DNA from: CAZAOY01 sp964486925
Lineage (GTDB): Bacteria > Bacillota > Clostridia > Oscillospirales > Ruminococcaceae
DNA: 64,000 nt
Reading direction: 5' to 3'
Assembly: GCA_964486925.1 (NCBI GenBank)
Contig: CAZAOY010000004.1
Coordinates: 1-64,000, forward strand
Within the stretch, counting starts at the first letter, position 1; each line of letters begins with the position of its first letter. The position numbers were made by a program, and so were the translations under genes. Under the pieces are notes generated by a model. That model worked only from the letters and a program-made list of their open reading frames with translations. It ran no database searches and was not told the origin of the DNA. Positions 42,012 through 50,141 of the stretch are shown here, one piece after another.

Positions 42012-42326
42012 TTACTCTCCTTCATTAACAAACTTTACAAGCCTGTCCATACCTGATAACATCATTACCTTTTTTAGTCTTTGCGATGTGTTACAGACAT
42101 ATACCTGTGCACCAATAGATTTTGCAAGCTTGTACCGCCCCATTACAAGCCCTATCCCGCTGCTATCCATAAACATTACCTGTTCAAAATCAAGCCTAAT
42201 CTCTTTTGGTTGATTTGTTTCGATAGCAGTATCAATCTCCTGCCGTATCTTAACACAGCTGTGGTGGTCGATATCTGTCGCAAATTTAACGGTCATAACA
42301 TCACCGCTATGCGTTATATTAATCAT
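42012..42326 (-). CDS. spoIIAA: Anti-sigma F factor antagonist
   Basis: 104 residues, a single STAS domain. The phosphorylated serine lies in VMFMDSSGIGLVMGRYK (S57 or S58 region). FATDIDHHSCVKIRQEID is the typical N-terminal part. Unphosphorylated protein releases SigF from SpoIIAB. First gene of the operon, SD AAAAGGGG. Confidence 0.95.
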   Translation of the reverse strand: MINITHSGDVMTVKFATDIDHHSCVKIRQEIDTAIETNQPKEIRLDFEQVMFMDSSGIGLVMGRYKLAKSIGAQVYVCNTSQRLKKVMMLSGMDRLVKFVNEGE

Positions 42327-42367
42327 CTAATACCCCTTTTCTCTATTAATTATATTTTAGCGCTCCT

Positions 42368-42396
42368 ATTCATCTACCTTTATAAGTAGAACCTAC
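42368..42396 (-). promoter_or_regulatory. Possible SigH-type promoter of the spoIIA operon
   Basis: Minus strand: GTAGGTTCT (42388-42396), 13-nt spacer, GATGAAT (42368-42374). This fits the SigH pattern (RnAGGAwWW, N12-14, RnnGAAT) with one core change in the -35. spoIIA is a SigH target in Bacillus and Clostridia. Confidence 0.45.
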
Positions 42397-42542
42397 GTAA
42401 TAATATAATTATATCCTAATCACTTCAAAAAATTTGTTACTGTATGTCGAGGAGAAAAATAAATCTTAGCGAAAAAGTAAAGCTTCTCCTTCACTGTATT
42501 TATGTCTATTGTATTAATATTTATTTAAATATTTAGATTTGA

Positions 42543-42571
42543 TTGAATTTTGTTGAAAAATGTATTACAAT
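42543..42571 (+). promoter_or_regulatory. Promoter of the DUF1858-trmK-nif3 operon
   Basis: TTGAAT (42543-42548), 17-nt spacer, TACAAT (42566-42571), 36 bp before the start codon. The 280-bp divergent spacer 42327-42606 shows no gene. Confidence 0.65.
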
Positions 42572-42606
42572 ATATATTGTTAAAACAATTTGTAAGGAGA
42601 ACAATA

Positions 42607-42807
42607 ATGAATTTTGAAGTAACTAAAGATACAATAATCGGCGATATCCTAGATCATGACAGCAGTACAGCTCAGTTTTTCCTAGAGATGGGTATGCATT
42701 GCCTTGGTTGCCCTGCTTCAAGAGGCGAAACCTTAGAGGAAGCTTGCCAGGTGCATGGTGTTGATGTAGAAAACCTACTAGAAAAGATTAAAGCTCACAT
42801 CAGCTAA
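42607..42807 (+). CDS. DUF1858 small protein
   Basis: 66 residues from ATG 42607 (SD AAGGAGAA; the frame is open to 42550). Family features: KDTIIGDILDHDSSTAQFFLE, GMHCLGCPASRGETLEEAC with a CxxC pair, then DVENLLEKI. The fold is known from the N-terminal part of hybrid cluster and Fe-S repair related proteins, but free-standing versions are uncharacterised. Its stop overlaps the trmK start (TAATG). Confidence 0.88.
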   Translation: MNFEVTKDTIIGDILDHDSSTAQFFLEMGMHCLGCPASRGETLEEACQVHGVDVENLLEKIKAHIS

Positions 42808-43502
42808 TGATTGACAAACGTTTAAGAACCATTAGCACCCTTATCAGAAAAGGTGTCACGGTTGCGGATATCGGTACAGATCACGGGTATCTGCCTTGCT
42901 ATCTAGTTCAAAACCAGATAGCTCGTCTTGTCTATGCCTGTGATGTGAATAAAGCACCTCTCCTTTGTGCCAAAAACCACATTAAGTCCTTTGGTTATAC
43001 CGATAGCATTAAAACGGTACTAACCGACGGGCTTAAAGGTATTTACGAGGATAGTGTAAACGACATCGTTATTGCAGGGATGGGCGGGGAGCTTATCTTT
43101 CGTATCCTTACCGCTGTACCTTGGACTGCAAGGCTAAACGATAAGCGATACATCCTACAACCCATGACACACATCCCATACCTTAGATCAGCACTCTATT
43201 CCCATGGGTTTTCCATTCAAAAGGAGGTCGCTGTATCTAAAGGTAAACATGTTTATACCGTTATGCAGGTTACATATACAGGTGATATTACCTCTACTAC
43301 CGATCTGTTTAACTATTTTGGACAGATCCCAGAGTCAGAGGATACCGCTGACAAGCGGCTTTATATAAAGCATGTGTATAACAAGCTTACAAAGATATAT
43401 AACGGCATGAGTCAATCTGAAGGTAATGAATTAGAAAGACTAAGAATAAAATCCATCTTAGAAAAAGCGAGGGATGAATATGATAGCTATATCAGCGATT
43501 GA
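42807..43502 (+). CDS. trmK: tRNA (adenine(22)-N1)-methyltransferase
   Basis: 231 residues. SAM-dependent Rossmann methyltransferase: VADIGTDHGYLPCYLV (SAM loop), VYACDVNKAPL (acidic end of strand 2), VIAGMGGELI (motif IV, typical of TrmK) and ILQPMTHIPYLR. It methylates A22 of tRNA. Paired with the Nif3-like gene as in most Firmicutes; the two overlap. Confidence 0.93.
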   Translation: MIDKRLRTISTLIRKGVTVADIGTDHGYLPCYLVQNQIARLVYACDVNKAPLLCAKNHIKSFGYTDSIKTVLTDGLKGIYEDSVNDIVIAGMGGELIFRILTAVPWTARLNDKRYILQPMTHIPYLRSALYSHGFSIQKEVAVSKGKHVYTVMQVTYTGDITSTTDLFNYFGQIPESEDTADKRLYIKHVYNKLTKIYNGMSQSEGNELERLRIKSILEKARDEYDSYISD

Positions 43503-44238
43503 TAGCTTTATTGATGAATTAGCGCCATACAAGCTAACCGAGAGATGGGATAACACAGGACTAATTATAGGCGACAATGATTGCCTAGTAAAGAGCGTAA
43601 TGCTAGCACTTGACGTTACCCTGCCTGTCCTTTTAGAGGCTACCGAAAAGGGTGTTCAGCTTATTATTACCCACCACCCTGTTATATTCGATCCGGTAAA
43701 GCACCTTACCTCTGGGGATATTATTAGCCGTGTAGTTAAATCGGGTATAGCAGTGCTCTCCGCACATACAAACCTTGATCTGGCAGAGGGCGGGATTAGT
43801 GACGTTCTAGCTAACCTTTTAGGTCTTACCGATATATCCCCGCTAATCAACCACAATAACCTAGGTAGAATTGGCACTCTAAAACAGCCGCTTTCACCGA
43901 CAGAGTTTGCCTCGATGGTAAAAGAGCGCATTAACGCCGATAACGTAAGGCTTTGCGAGGGTAACAGGATGGTTAAAAGGGTAGCGATTATAAGCGGTAA
44001 CGGCGGTGATGAAACGTTGGAGGCGATAGCAAAAAATGCCGACGGATACCTCACAGGAGAGGTATCTCATCAGCATTATGTAGCGGCGGTTAATAACGGT
44101 ATGACTTTAATAGATGGCGGTCATTTTGCTACTGAAACGGTGGTGTTACCGATGCTTTTAGATAAGCTGACTTATACCTTCCCAACCGTGTCGTTCTTTA
44201 TCGCTTCGCAGAATAAACCGTTATATAAAGTCTACTAG
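43480..44238 (+). CDS. Nif3-like dinuclear metal centre protein
   Basis: 252 residues. Metal-site motifs: WDNTGLIIGD, QLIITHHPVIFDPVKHL (His-His), VLSAHTNLDLAEGG, GYLTGEVSHQHYVAAV and LIDGGHFATE. These give the two-metal site of the NIF3/YqfO hexamer, although the central regulatory domain of long YqfO forms is absent. Biochemical role debated (a GTP cyclohydrolase-like link has been proposed). ATG 43480 follows GAGGG by 6 nt; ATG 43474 is the alternative. Confidence 0.92.
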   Translation: MIAISAIDSFIDELAPYKLTERWDNTGLIIGDNDCLVKSVMLALDVTLPVLLEATEKGVQLIITHHPVIFDPVKHLTSGDIISRVVKSGIAVLSAHTNLDLAEGGISDVLANLLGLTDISPLINHNNLGRIGTLKQPLSPTEFASMVKERINADNVRLCEGNRMVKRVAIISGNGGDETLEAIAKNADGYLTGEVSHQHYVAAVNNGMTLIDGGHFATETVVLPMLLDKLTYTFPTVSFFIASQNKPLYKVY

Positions 44239-44240
44239 AA

Positions 44241-44855
44241 TTACATTGTTGCTCCAGGGCGCACACCGTTATATTTATTCTTTAGGAAATTAACATTTTC
44301 TGGGGTATCCTCGTTATATGGTATACCAAAGTACCTTAAAATTCCCTTAGAGATAGCAACCCCTAGTTCATATGTATTGTCGATTATAAACTCTGCGTCT
44401 TGGGGATTGTCATGGAAGGCAACCTCAATTAGAACAGCGGGTGCTTTAGTTCTCCTTAATTCGTAGTAACCTTTGCCACCAAACTGGCTATTTCCTTCCT
44501 TTACCCCAAGGTCATCAACAGGGGTTACCTGTGATAGATAGAAGTAGATATCATCCGCTAGCTTTTCTGCTTTACCGCCATAACGGTATACATAGATTTC
44601 AGCACCTCTTGCTTGACCATTTGAGGAAGCGTTTGAATGTATCGCTACATGTGTTTTGGCATTTACACTGTTAGATTCTCTTACAATCTGTGAAAGTGTC
44701 ATATCCGGTGTATTTCTCACATAGGTTAATCCATGGCGGTCAAGCTCATAACCTACTACGTCTGCGATTAGGTTCATTCTAAATTCTTCGCTTAGATAGT
44801 CCCCGTAACCAATGTTCATCTCCTGAACCGATGGAGAAAGATATACATCAACCAT
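44241..44855 (-). CDS. N-acetylmuramoyl-L-alanine amidase (amidase_3 family)
   Basis: 204 residues from ATG 44855 (AGGGG about 10 nt upstream; the frame extends to 44951). Starts VDVYLSPSVQEMNIGYGDYL, typical of clostridial amidases with LSPS in place of the usual GH motif. It also has EEFRMNLIADVV, THVAIHSNASSNGQARG (His ligand) and AVLIEVAFHDNPQDAEFI (catalytic Glu). Cleaves the bond between muramic acid and the stem peptide. No signal peptide, so it may act after mother-cell lysis or leave by another route. Convergent with the Nif3 gene by 2 bp. Confidence 0.87.
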   Translation of the reverse strand: MVDVYLSPSVQEMNIGYGDYLSEEFRMNLIADVVGYELDRHGLTYVRNTPDMTLSQIVRESNSVNAKTHVAIHSNASSNGQARGAEIYVYRYGGKAEKLADDIYFYLSQVTPVDDLGVKEGNSQFGGKGYYELRRTKAPAVLIEVAFHDNPQDAEFIIDNTYELGVAISKGILRYFGIPYNEDTPENVNFLKNKYNGVRPGATM

Positions 44856-45075
44856 TAAATTTAAGTCCCCTTTCATATGTAAACCATAGTAACTGTAAGG
44901 TGTTTTCGCCTTATTACCTAGCGTTAAATGTAGCAAGCCGCTAATGCTCAAGAACTTCTTAGCATAGTTTTACCACTAATTAACTAAGTAATGGATACAC
45001 ATACTGTTACGTTAACATATAATATGCATTTTATTTAAATGCTGACACATAAACAGCTTCAAGAAAGGAACTATT

Positions 45076-45606
45076 ATGAATATTTGGCATGATATCAGCC
45101 CAAAACGCATTAGCCCAGAGGACTTTATCGCTGTAATTGAGATTGAAAAGGGTTCAAAAAAGAAGTACGAGCTAGACAAAGAAACGGGATTTATCCTACT
45201 AGACAGGATTCTTCACACCTCTACCCATTACCCTGCAAACTACGGCTTTATCCCACGCACCTATGGTGACGACAATGACCCACTAGATGTACTGTTACTC
45301 TGCTCTGAGCCTATCGAGCCGTTAACCTTAGTGCGCTGTTACCCAATCGGTATGATCTCGATGATTGACAGCGGCAGGAACGACGATAAGATTATCGCAA
45401 TCCCTTATTCCGATCCTACCTACAATAGCTACACCGATATATCCGAGCTGCCTTCCCACATCTTCACCGAGATGTCGCACTTCTTCTCGATATACAAAGC
45501 GCTTGAATCTAAAGAAACTGCGGTAAACGAGGTTAGCGGACGTGATAGTGCAATAAAGGTGGTAGCAGAAGCGATAGAACACTACGTAGAAAGCTTTTGC
45601 AGGTAA
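45076..45606 (+). CDS. ppa: Inorganic pyrophosphatase, family I
   Basis: 176 residues. Hydrolyses pyrophosphate to drive biosynthesis. Motifs: EIEKGSKKKYELDKETG (Lys/Glu ligands), HYPANYGFIPRT, and the metal site GDDNDPLDVLLL (DxDxxD type). HFFSIYKALESKE closes the fold. SD AAAGGAA. The divergent gap to the amidase gene (44952-45075) shows a -10 TATAAT near 45032 without a clear -35. Confidence 0.95.
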   Translation: MNIWHDISPKRISPEDFIAVIEIEKGSKKKYELDKETGFILLDRILHTSTHYPANYGFIPRTYGDDNDPLDVLLLCSEPIEPLTLVRCYPIGMISMIDSGRNDDKIIAIPYSDPTYNSYTDISELPSHIFTEMSHFFSIYKALESKETAVNEVSGRDSAIKVVAEAIEHYVESFCR

Positions 45607-45633
45607 CAAAAATTTAACTCAAGGAGCGGCTTT

Positions 45634-46116
45634 ATGAGGATAATCGTTATTTCAGACACACACTCCGATCTAAGCGGTATGGAGATGATAATCGACCGAT
45701 ACAAAGATCGTGCGGATTACTTTATACATCTAGGGGACTACGATTCGGATGTAATCTCTATGAAAAGAGTCTACCCCTCCCTTAATATAATCGGAGTAAG
45801 GGGGAATGGCGATTATTTCTCAAAAGCTCCCGAAACTATCTATCGGGATTTTTGCGGTATTAACTTTATGCTAACCCACGGACATAGGTTTTTAGTGCAG
45901 TATACACTGGATAACATCCTAAGCGTGGCAAAGGAACACGATTGTCGCTATGTGCTATTCGGACACACCCATAAAAGTGTTGTAACTTCTATAGATGGTG
46001 TAACGCTTATAAATCCCGGAAGTATCTCTGCCCCACGGGATAGATCCTATTCCTTTGCTGTTATCGATATTAACGACAGGACACTTGAGGTTAAGACCTC
46101 TATTGTGGAATTATAA
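45634..46116 (+). CDS. YfcE/MJ0936-type metallophosphoesterase
   Basis: 160 residues. Calcineurin-like motifs in order: ISDTHSD, HLGDYDSD, GVRGNGDY, LTHGHRF and LFGHTHKS, followed by LINPGSIS. All metal ligands are present. A phosphodiesterase; the substrate is uncertain. SD AAGGAGCGG, 27 bp after ppa. Confidence 0.93.
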   Translation: MRIIVISDTHSDLSGMEMIIDRYKDRADYFIHLGDYDSDVISMKRVYPSLNIIGVRGNGDYFSKAPETIYRDFCGINFMLTHGHRFLVQYTLDNILSVAKEHDCRYVLFGHTHKSVVTSIDGVTLINPGSISAPRDRSYSFAVIDINDRTLEVKTSIVEL

Positions 46117-46136
46117 AGTAAATAATTAAAATGAAA

Positions 46137-46184
46137 TGACTGTAGCATACACCATCCGCATTGATGGTTTGTATCCTACAGTCA
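46137..46184. terminator. Bidirectional terminator
   Basis: TGACTGTAG / CTACAGTCA continued by ATAC/GTAT and CCATC/GATGG, loop CGCATT. Lies between the convergent phosphoesterase and hydrogenase genes. Confidence 0.88.
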
Positions 46185-46204
46185 CTCTTATATAAGGATT
46201 AGTT

Positions 46205-47662
46205 CTATCTACTCTTGCTGTTTGCAAAGGTGTGTACCTCTGCGGTTGCTTTTTGGATTGGTATAATCGTTCCCGCTCCCGCTACACATCCACCGGGACA
46301 GGCCATCCCTTCAAGTAGGTATCCGTTACGCTTTCCAAGCTTTGCTAGTGTCATCATCTTTTTGCAGTCGGTCAGCCCTGCCGCGCCCGCTGTTTTATAC
46401 TCTAGGTCAGGGGCAATCTGTTTGATATTTTCGGTAATAGCATGGGCTACACCGTCCGCTACCGCAAAGCCTCGCCCTAGCGGGGTTGCGGGGATGGAGG
46501 TAGTGTTATCCTCATACTCGGTAAAGTCGATCTCCTTTGCAACGAACATACCCATAAGCTCCTCAAAGGTTAGCACAAAATCCACCACATTAAGCACATC
46601 CTCACGACACGCCTCTAGCTTTTTTGCTGAGCAAGGACCGATAAACACCACAATTACATCAGGCTCTATCTCTTTAATCTTCTGGGCGGTTACAATCATT
46701 GGAGTAAGTTTTCCTGATACACATTCGCTTTGATCGGGGAAGAACTTCTCCACCATTAGCTTCCAAGCGGGACAGCACGAGGTTCCAAGGTATGGTAGAT
46801 CATGCGGTACATGATTTATAAAATGCTCCGCCTCAAGCCGTGCCACTATATCTGCTCCATGGGCTACCTCTACTACATCCGCAAACCCTAAATCGGTAAG
46901 CGCTCCCTTTAGCTTCTCCCAGGTTGCCATCGGCCCAAACTGTCCTACAAATGAAGGGGCAACCGTAGCGATAACCTTACTGCCCGACTTCATAGATTGG
47001 ATAACCTGTACAATCTCAGAACGGTCAGCAATCGCCCCAAACGGACAGTTTACAAGACACTGTCCACAGGCAACGCACCGCTCCTGATTAATCACCGCTC
47101 GCCCCAGTTCGTCGCTCTCAATAGCCGAAACTCCGCAGGCAGTGCCACACGGTCTTTCATACTTAACGATAGCAGTATAAGGGCAAGCAGCTACACACCG
47201 CCCGCATTTAATGCATTTATCCTTATCGATAACGCTCCTAGAGTTAACAAAGCTTACCGCCCTAACAGGACAGGCTGACGAACATGGGTGAGCCAGACAT
47301 CCACGACAGTTGTTCGTTACAAACACATTGGTTTCGGGGCAGGCATCACAGGCAAAGGAGATAACGTCAACAAGCGGCGCACTAAGCACCTTCTTTTCAG
47401 ATATCGCCTTCTCTGCCGATACCGATAGCGGGATATGGTCATGCTGATTACTCTTAGGCAGACCAAACCCACGCCGAAGCCTCTCGGTAACGATAGCACG
47501 CTCAACAAATACACTATCCCGATACTTTGCAATCTCACCGTCGATAATCTCAAAAGGTATCTCATCAAGCTTTGAGATAGGCTCATCATCATAAGCCATC
47601 TTTGCAAGCTTTGAAAACACCTCACGTCTTATCTTTGTTACAGGGGTATATACTCCTTGCAT
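46205..47662 (-). CDS. [FeFe] hydrogenase, group B-like monomeric
   Basis: 485 residues. Three ferredoxin-type cysteine sets (CRGCLAHPCSSACP, CIKCGRCVAACP, CVACGQCLVNCP) precede the H-cluster domain. H-cluster motifs: L1 TSCCPAW, L2 GPCSAKKLEA, L3 EGMACPGGCVAGAG. The GPCSAKK form of L2 and the short N-terminus point to the group B hydrogenases of anaerobic Clostridia, whose physiological role is little studied. Cytosolic, with no signal. Last gene of the minus run, 3 bp after a small iron-sulfur-like gene. SD AAAGGTAAGG. Confidence 0.9.
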   Translation of the reverse strand: MQGVYTPVTKIRREVFSKLAKMAYDDEPISKLDEIPFEIIDGEIAKYRDSVFVERAIVTERLRRGFGLPKSNQHDHIPLSVSAEKAISEKKVLSAPLVDVISFACDACPETNVFVTNNCRGCLAHPCSSACPVRAVSFVNSRSVIDKDKCIKCGRCVAACPYTAIVKYERPCGTACGVSAIESDELGRAVINQERCVACGQCLVNCPFGAIADRSEIVQVIQSMKSGSKVIATVAPSFVGQFGPMATWEKLKGALTDLGFADVVEVAHGADIVARLEAEHFINHVPHDLPYLGTSCCPAWKLMVEKFFPDQSECVSGKLTPMIVTAQKIKEIEPDVIVVFIGPCSAKKLEACREDVLNVVDFVLTFEELMGMFVAKEIDFTEYEDNTTSIPATPLGRGFAVADGVAHAITENIKQIAPDLEYKTAGAAGLTDCKKMMTLAKLGKRNGYLLEGMACPGGCVAGAGTIIPIQKATAEVHTFANSKSR

Positions 47663-47665
47663 ACC

Positions 47666-47971
47666 TTACCTTTCTCCTTTACAGTACGATACAACCATCG
47701 TCATAACCATATCGGTAGTCGCCGATACTATTATATCCTCTCCCACCTTAACAACAGGTGCGTCCTTCATATGCATCTTCTTTACCACATCAACATCGGC
47801 GTTGTCGTCAAGCGGGATATATTTAACGTGTTCAATCGTTATCCCTCTATCAAAATCAAGCTTTTTTTGAAGCTTTTTAAGGCTTCCTACCGCTGTTGCA
47901 ATCCCCATAGCACCCTTCATAACGCAGTTAGAGCAGCTGCATATCTGCACAATAACCTTATCTCTATCCAT
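47666..47971 (-). CDS. Small thioredoxin-fold [2Fe-2S] ferredoxin-like protein
   Basis: 101 residues from ATG 47971 (GAGGGG 9 nt upstream; the frame is open to 47989). Starts VIVQICSCSNCVMKGA: three cysteines in C-x-C-x-x-C. A later PVVKVGEDIIVSATTDM segment and a YC near the end complete a thioredoxin-like ferredoxin pattern similar to the NuoE C-terminal half. Directly upstream of the hydrogenase gene, so it may be an electron-transfer partner. Cluster binding is an inference. Confidence 0.75.
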   Translation of the reverse strand: MDRDKVIVQICSCSNCVMKGAMGIATAVGSLKKLQKKLDFDRGITIEHVKYIPLDDNADVDVVKKMHMKDAPVVKVGEDIIVSATTDMVMTMVVSYCKGER

Positions 47972-47989
47972 ATTTTCACCCCTCACCAA

Positions 47990-48970
47990 CTATTTTAAAC
48001 GAACACTAACCTCACCGCTGTTTAATGTTTTAACCGATCCATCTAATAGCTTAACCACAAGCCCCGCTTGATTATCTATATCAATAGCTGTTGCAAGGGT
48101 TCGTTGCTCACCATTTATAATATATATATCCTTCCCCAAAATATAAGAATGTAATCTATAATATTCCAAAAAATTTCGGTTAACTATCTCCTGCTCAAGG
48201 CTACTAACATAATCAGCAATCCGTGCAATTATTTTATTTCGGTATCCATTACTGTAGTTTGATATTACCCCCGCAACCGATTTAGCTTCACCGTCAAACC
48301 CCGACTTTGGCGGTGTAACATTTATCCCGATACCTAAAACCGCATGGCTTAAGGAGGACATCTCAAAGCTAACCGACCCTTCGGTTAGTATTCCGCATAC
48401 CTTTTTATCCCCTAAAAACAGGTCATTGACCCATTTAATTAAACACTGTACACCCGTTATATCATAGATAGCCCTAGCGGTAGATACCGCCGCATAGGCT
48501 GTAATAAGCCCCACCTCACTGATGGGAATGTTTGGTCTTAGCAGGAATGATAGGTATATCCCCGTATCTTGAGGGGATGAGAAGGATCGGCTTAACCTGC
48601 CTTTCCCGTTTGTTTGGGAGTTTGCTAGAATTATAATATCTTTATTGTTACCATCCACGGCAAGTCGCTTAGCATAATCATTGGTGGAGTCAACGGTGTC
48701 TAGTATTATTATATCATTCCAGATACCTTTTTTAGACATATTATCTATAATACTGGTTTTAGATAGGTTGTCGTCATTCTCTTGTAGCATATAACCTCGG
48801 TTGGTTACCGATACAATGTTATACCCGCCTGCCTTTAGAGCGGTAATGCCCTTCCAGACTGCGCTACGTGAGATGTTAAGCCGTTTTCCTATCTCCTCAC
48901 CCGAGATGTACTCTCCCCTATTTCGTGCCAGTAGCTCGATTACAGCCTCTTTAGTGCTTATTGATTTCAT
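47990..48970 (-). CDS. birA: Biotin-protein ligase and biotin operon repressor
   Basis: 326 residues. N-terminal winged helix (LLARNRGEYISGEEIGKRLN; SRSAVWKGITALKAGGY) followed by the ligase domain: DSTNDYAKRLA, NGKGRLSRSFSSP (the GRGRxG-type biotinyl-AMP loop), GIYLSFLLRP, IKWVNDLFLGDKKVCGIL, GIGINV and the C-terminal SH3-like part. Makes biotinyl-5'-AMP, loads carboxylases, and represses biotin genes. SD AAAGGTAGG. Confidence 0.95.
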   Translation of the reverse strand: MKSISTKEAVIELLARNRGEYISGEEIGKRLNISRSAVWKGITALKAGGYNIVSVTNRGYMLQENDDNLSKTSIIDNMSKKGIWNDIIILDTVDSTNDYAKRLAVDGNNKDIIILANSQTNGKGRLSRSFSSPQDTGIYLSFLLRPNIPISEVGLITAYAAVSTARAIYDITGVQCLIKWVNDLFLGDKKVCGILTEGSVSFEMSSLSHAVLGIGINVTPPKSGFDGEAKSVAGVISNYSNGYRNKIIARIADYVSSLEQEIVNRNFLEYYRLHSYILGKDIYIINGEQRTLATAIDIDNQAGLVVKLLDGSVKTLNSGEVSVRLK

Positions 48971-48973
48971 AAT

Positions 48974-49570
48974 CTACCTACCTTTTTTCTTCTTTTTTGA
49001 TGAGAAAGCAAAGGTCGCTATGGTTTTACCCAGCGCCTTGTACTCTCCATGCGCAAAAGCCAGAAGGTTACACCTTCCAATATCAAACTTCCCGCTCTTG
49101 TCTATACAAGCACTATCCACATTCACCGCTAAAACCTCCGCCACAAACATATCATGAGAGCCATAGCTTTTAACCTCCATTACCCTGCACTCAATATTAA
49201 TTGGACATTCCTTAATTAACGGAACTAAAACCTTACTAGCAGTCTGCTTTGTAAGGTTTAGTTTTTTGAATTTATCATACTTCGCACCGGAATAGATACC
49301 GCAAAAATCCACCTCTCGCACAATATTAGTAGTAGGCAGATTTATGACAAACTCCCGGCTTTGAAGAATCTTCTGATAGGAGTATCTGCTAGGACGTACC
49401 GATATATAGGTTATAGGCGGGATGGTATTTATTGTACCTGTCCAAGCTATGGTTAGGATATTGGAATGCTCCATATCCCCACAGGTGACAAGTGCAGGCG
49501 GCACTGGCGACAGTATGGAGGTTGGCTTCCATACCGTCTTTTCTCCGCTTAGCTTAAATTTATTATCCAT
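48974..49570 (-). CDS. Flavin reductase-like / flavoredoxin family protein
   Basis: 198 residues, FMN-binding split barrel. Motifs: PVPPALVTCGDMEHSNILTIAWTGTINTIPP, here seen as NILTIAWTG and PPITYISVRPSRYS, then REFVINLPT, VDFCGIYSGAKYDKF and GSHDMFVAEVLAVNV. Typical of clostridial flavoredoxin-like proteins that bind FMN and pass electrons. Its ATG overlaps the DUF4358 stop (TAATG). The Lys-rich C-terminus (SSKKKKKGR) is probably disordered. Confidence 0.88.
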   Translation of the reverse strand: MDNKFKLSGEKTVWKPTSILSPVPPALVTCGDMEHSNILTIAWTGTINTIPPITYISVRPSRYSYQKILQSREFVINLPTTNIVREVDFCGIYSGAKYDKFKKLNLTKQTASKVLVPLIKECPINIECRVMEVKSYGSHDMFVAEVLAVNVDSACIDKSGKFDIGRCNLLAFAHGEYKALGKTIATFAFSSKKKKKGR

Positions 49571-50124
49571 TACTTTAACTTTTTATTGTAGTAGCTCTTA
49601 AAGTTAGCTACAATCTTATCTGTTTCAAAATCTGCTACAAACAATACATAGTTTCCAAGCGTTACAATCTTAGAGTTAGTTGCATTCTCTATCTCGCTAG
49701 GATACCATGCAGCTTCCTTTACCGTACTTTGACGATACCTTGCGGCGGCTTGTGCCTTTTTAATGTCCTTCCTATTCTTAACCTCAAATAATGCAATCTC
49801 ACGCCCACCTGGATTAATTTCTGTAATATACACTGAGTAAGATTTTAAATAGCTAGTTCCTGTCTTTTCCAGATCATACAGTATCTTTATCTCGGACGCT
49901 TTCTTCCTAGTTAGTCTGCCAAACTCTTTAGAAGGAGAGTATATGGCCTTTAAAATCTCGGCGGTGGTTGGTTTTTTCGCCGAATAGTTTTGTGCAACTA
50001 ACTTTACGGGATTTTCCTTTGAGTCTGCCACTACTGTGGTAACAGGTGATACTGCGATAGCACCTGTTACCGATGTCATAAGCGTAATAGCTAATACAGT
50101 GGCTGTTATCTTTATACTTTTCAT
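49570..50124 (-). CDS. DUF4358 secreted protein
   Basis: 184 residues. Signal peptide 1-33 (VLAITLMTSVTGAIAVSPVT). The mature part follows the DUF4358 pattern: KPTTAEILKAIYSP, a REIALFEVKNRKDIKKAQAA block, RYRQSTVKEAAWYPSEIEN, then SKIVTLGNYVLFVADFETD. The family is common in gut Firmicutes as a lipoprotein or secreted protein of unknown role. SD AAAGGCAG. Confidence 0.83.
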   Translation of the reverse strand: MKSIKITATVLAITLMTSVTGAIAVSPVTTVVADSKENPVKLVAQNYSAKKPTTAEILKAIYSPSKEFGRLTRKKASEIKILYDLEKTGTSYLKSYSVYITEINPGGREIALFEVKNRKDIKKAQAAARYRQSTVKEAAWYPSEIENATNSKIVTLGNYVLFVADFETDKIVANFKSYYNKKLK

Positions 50125-50141
50125 ATCTGCCTTTCTTAGTC

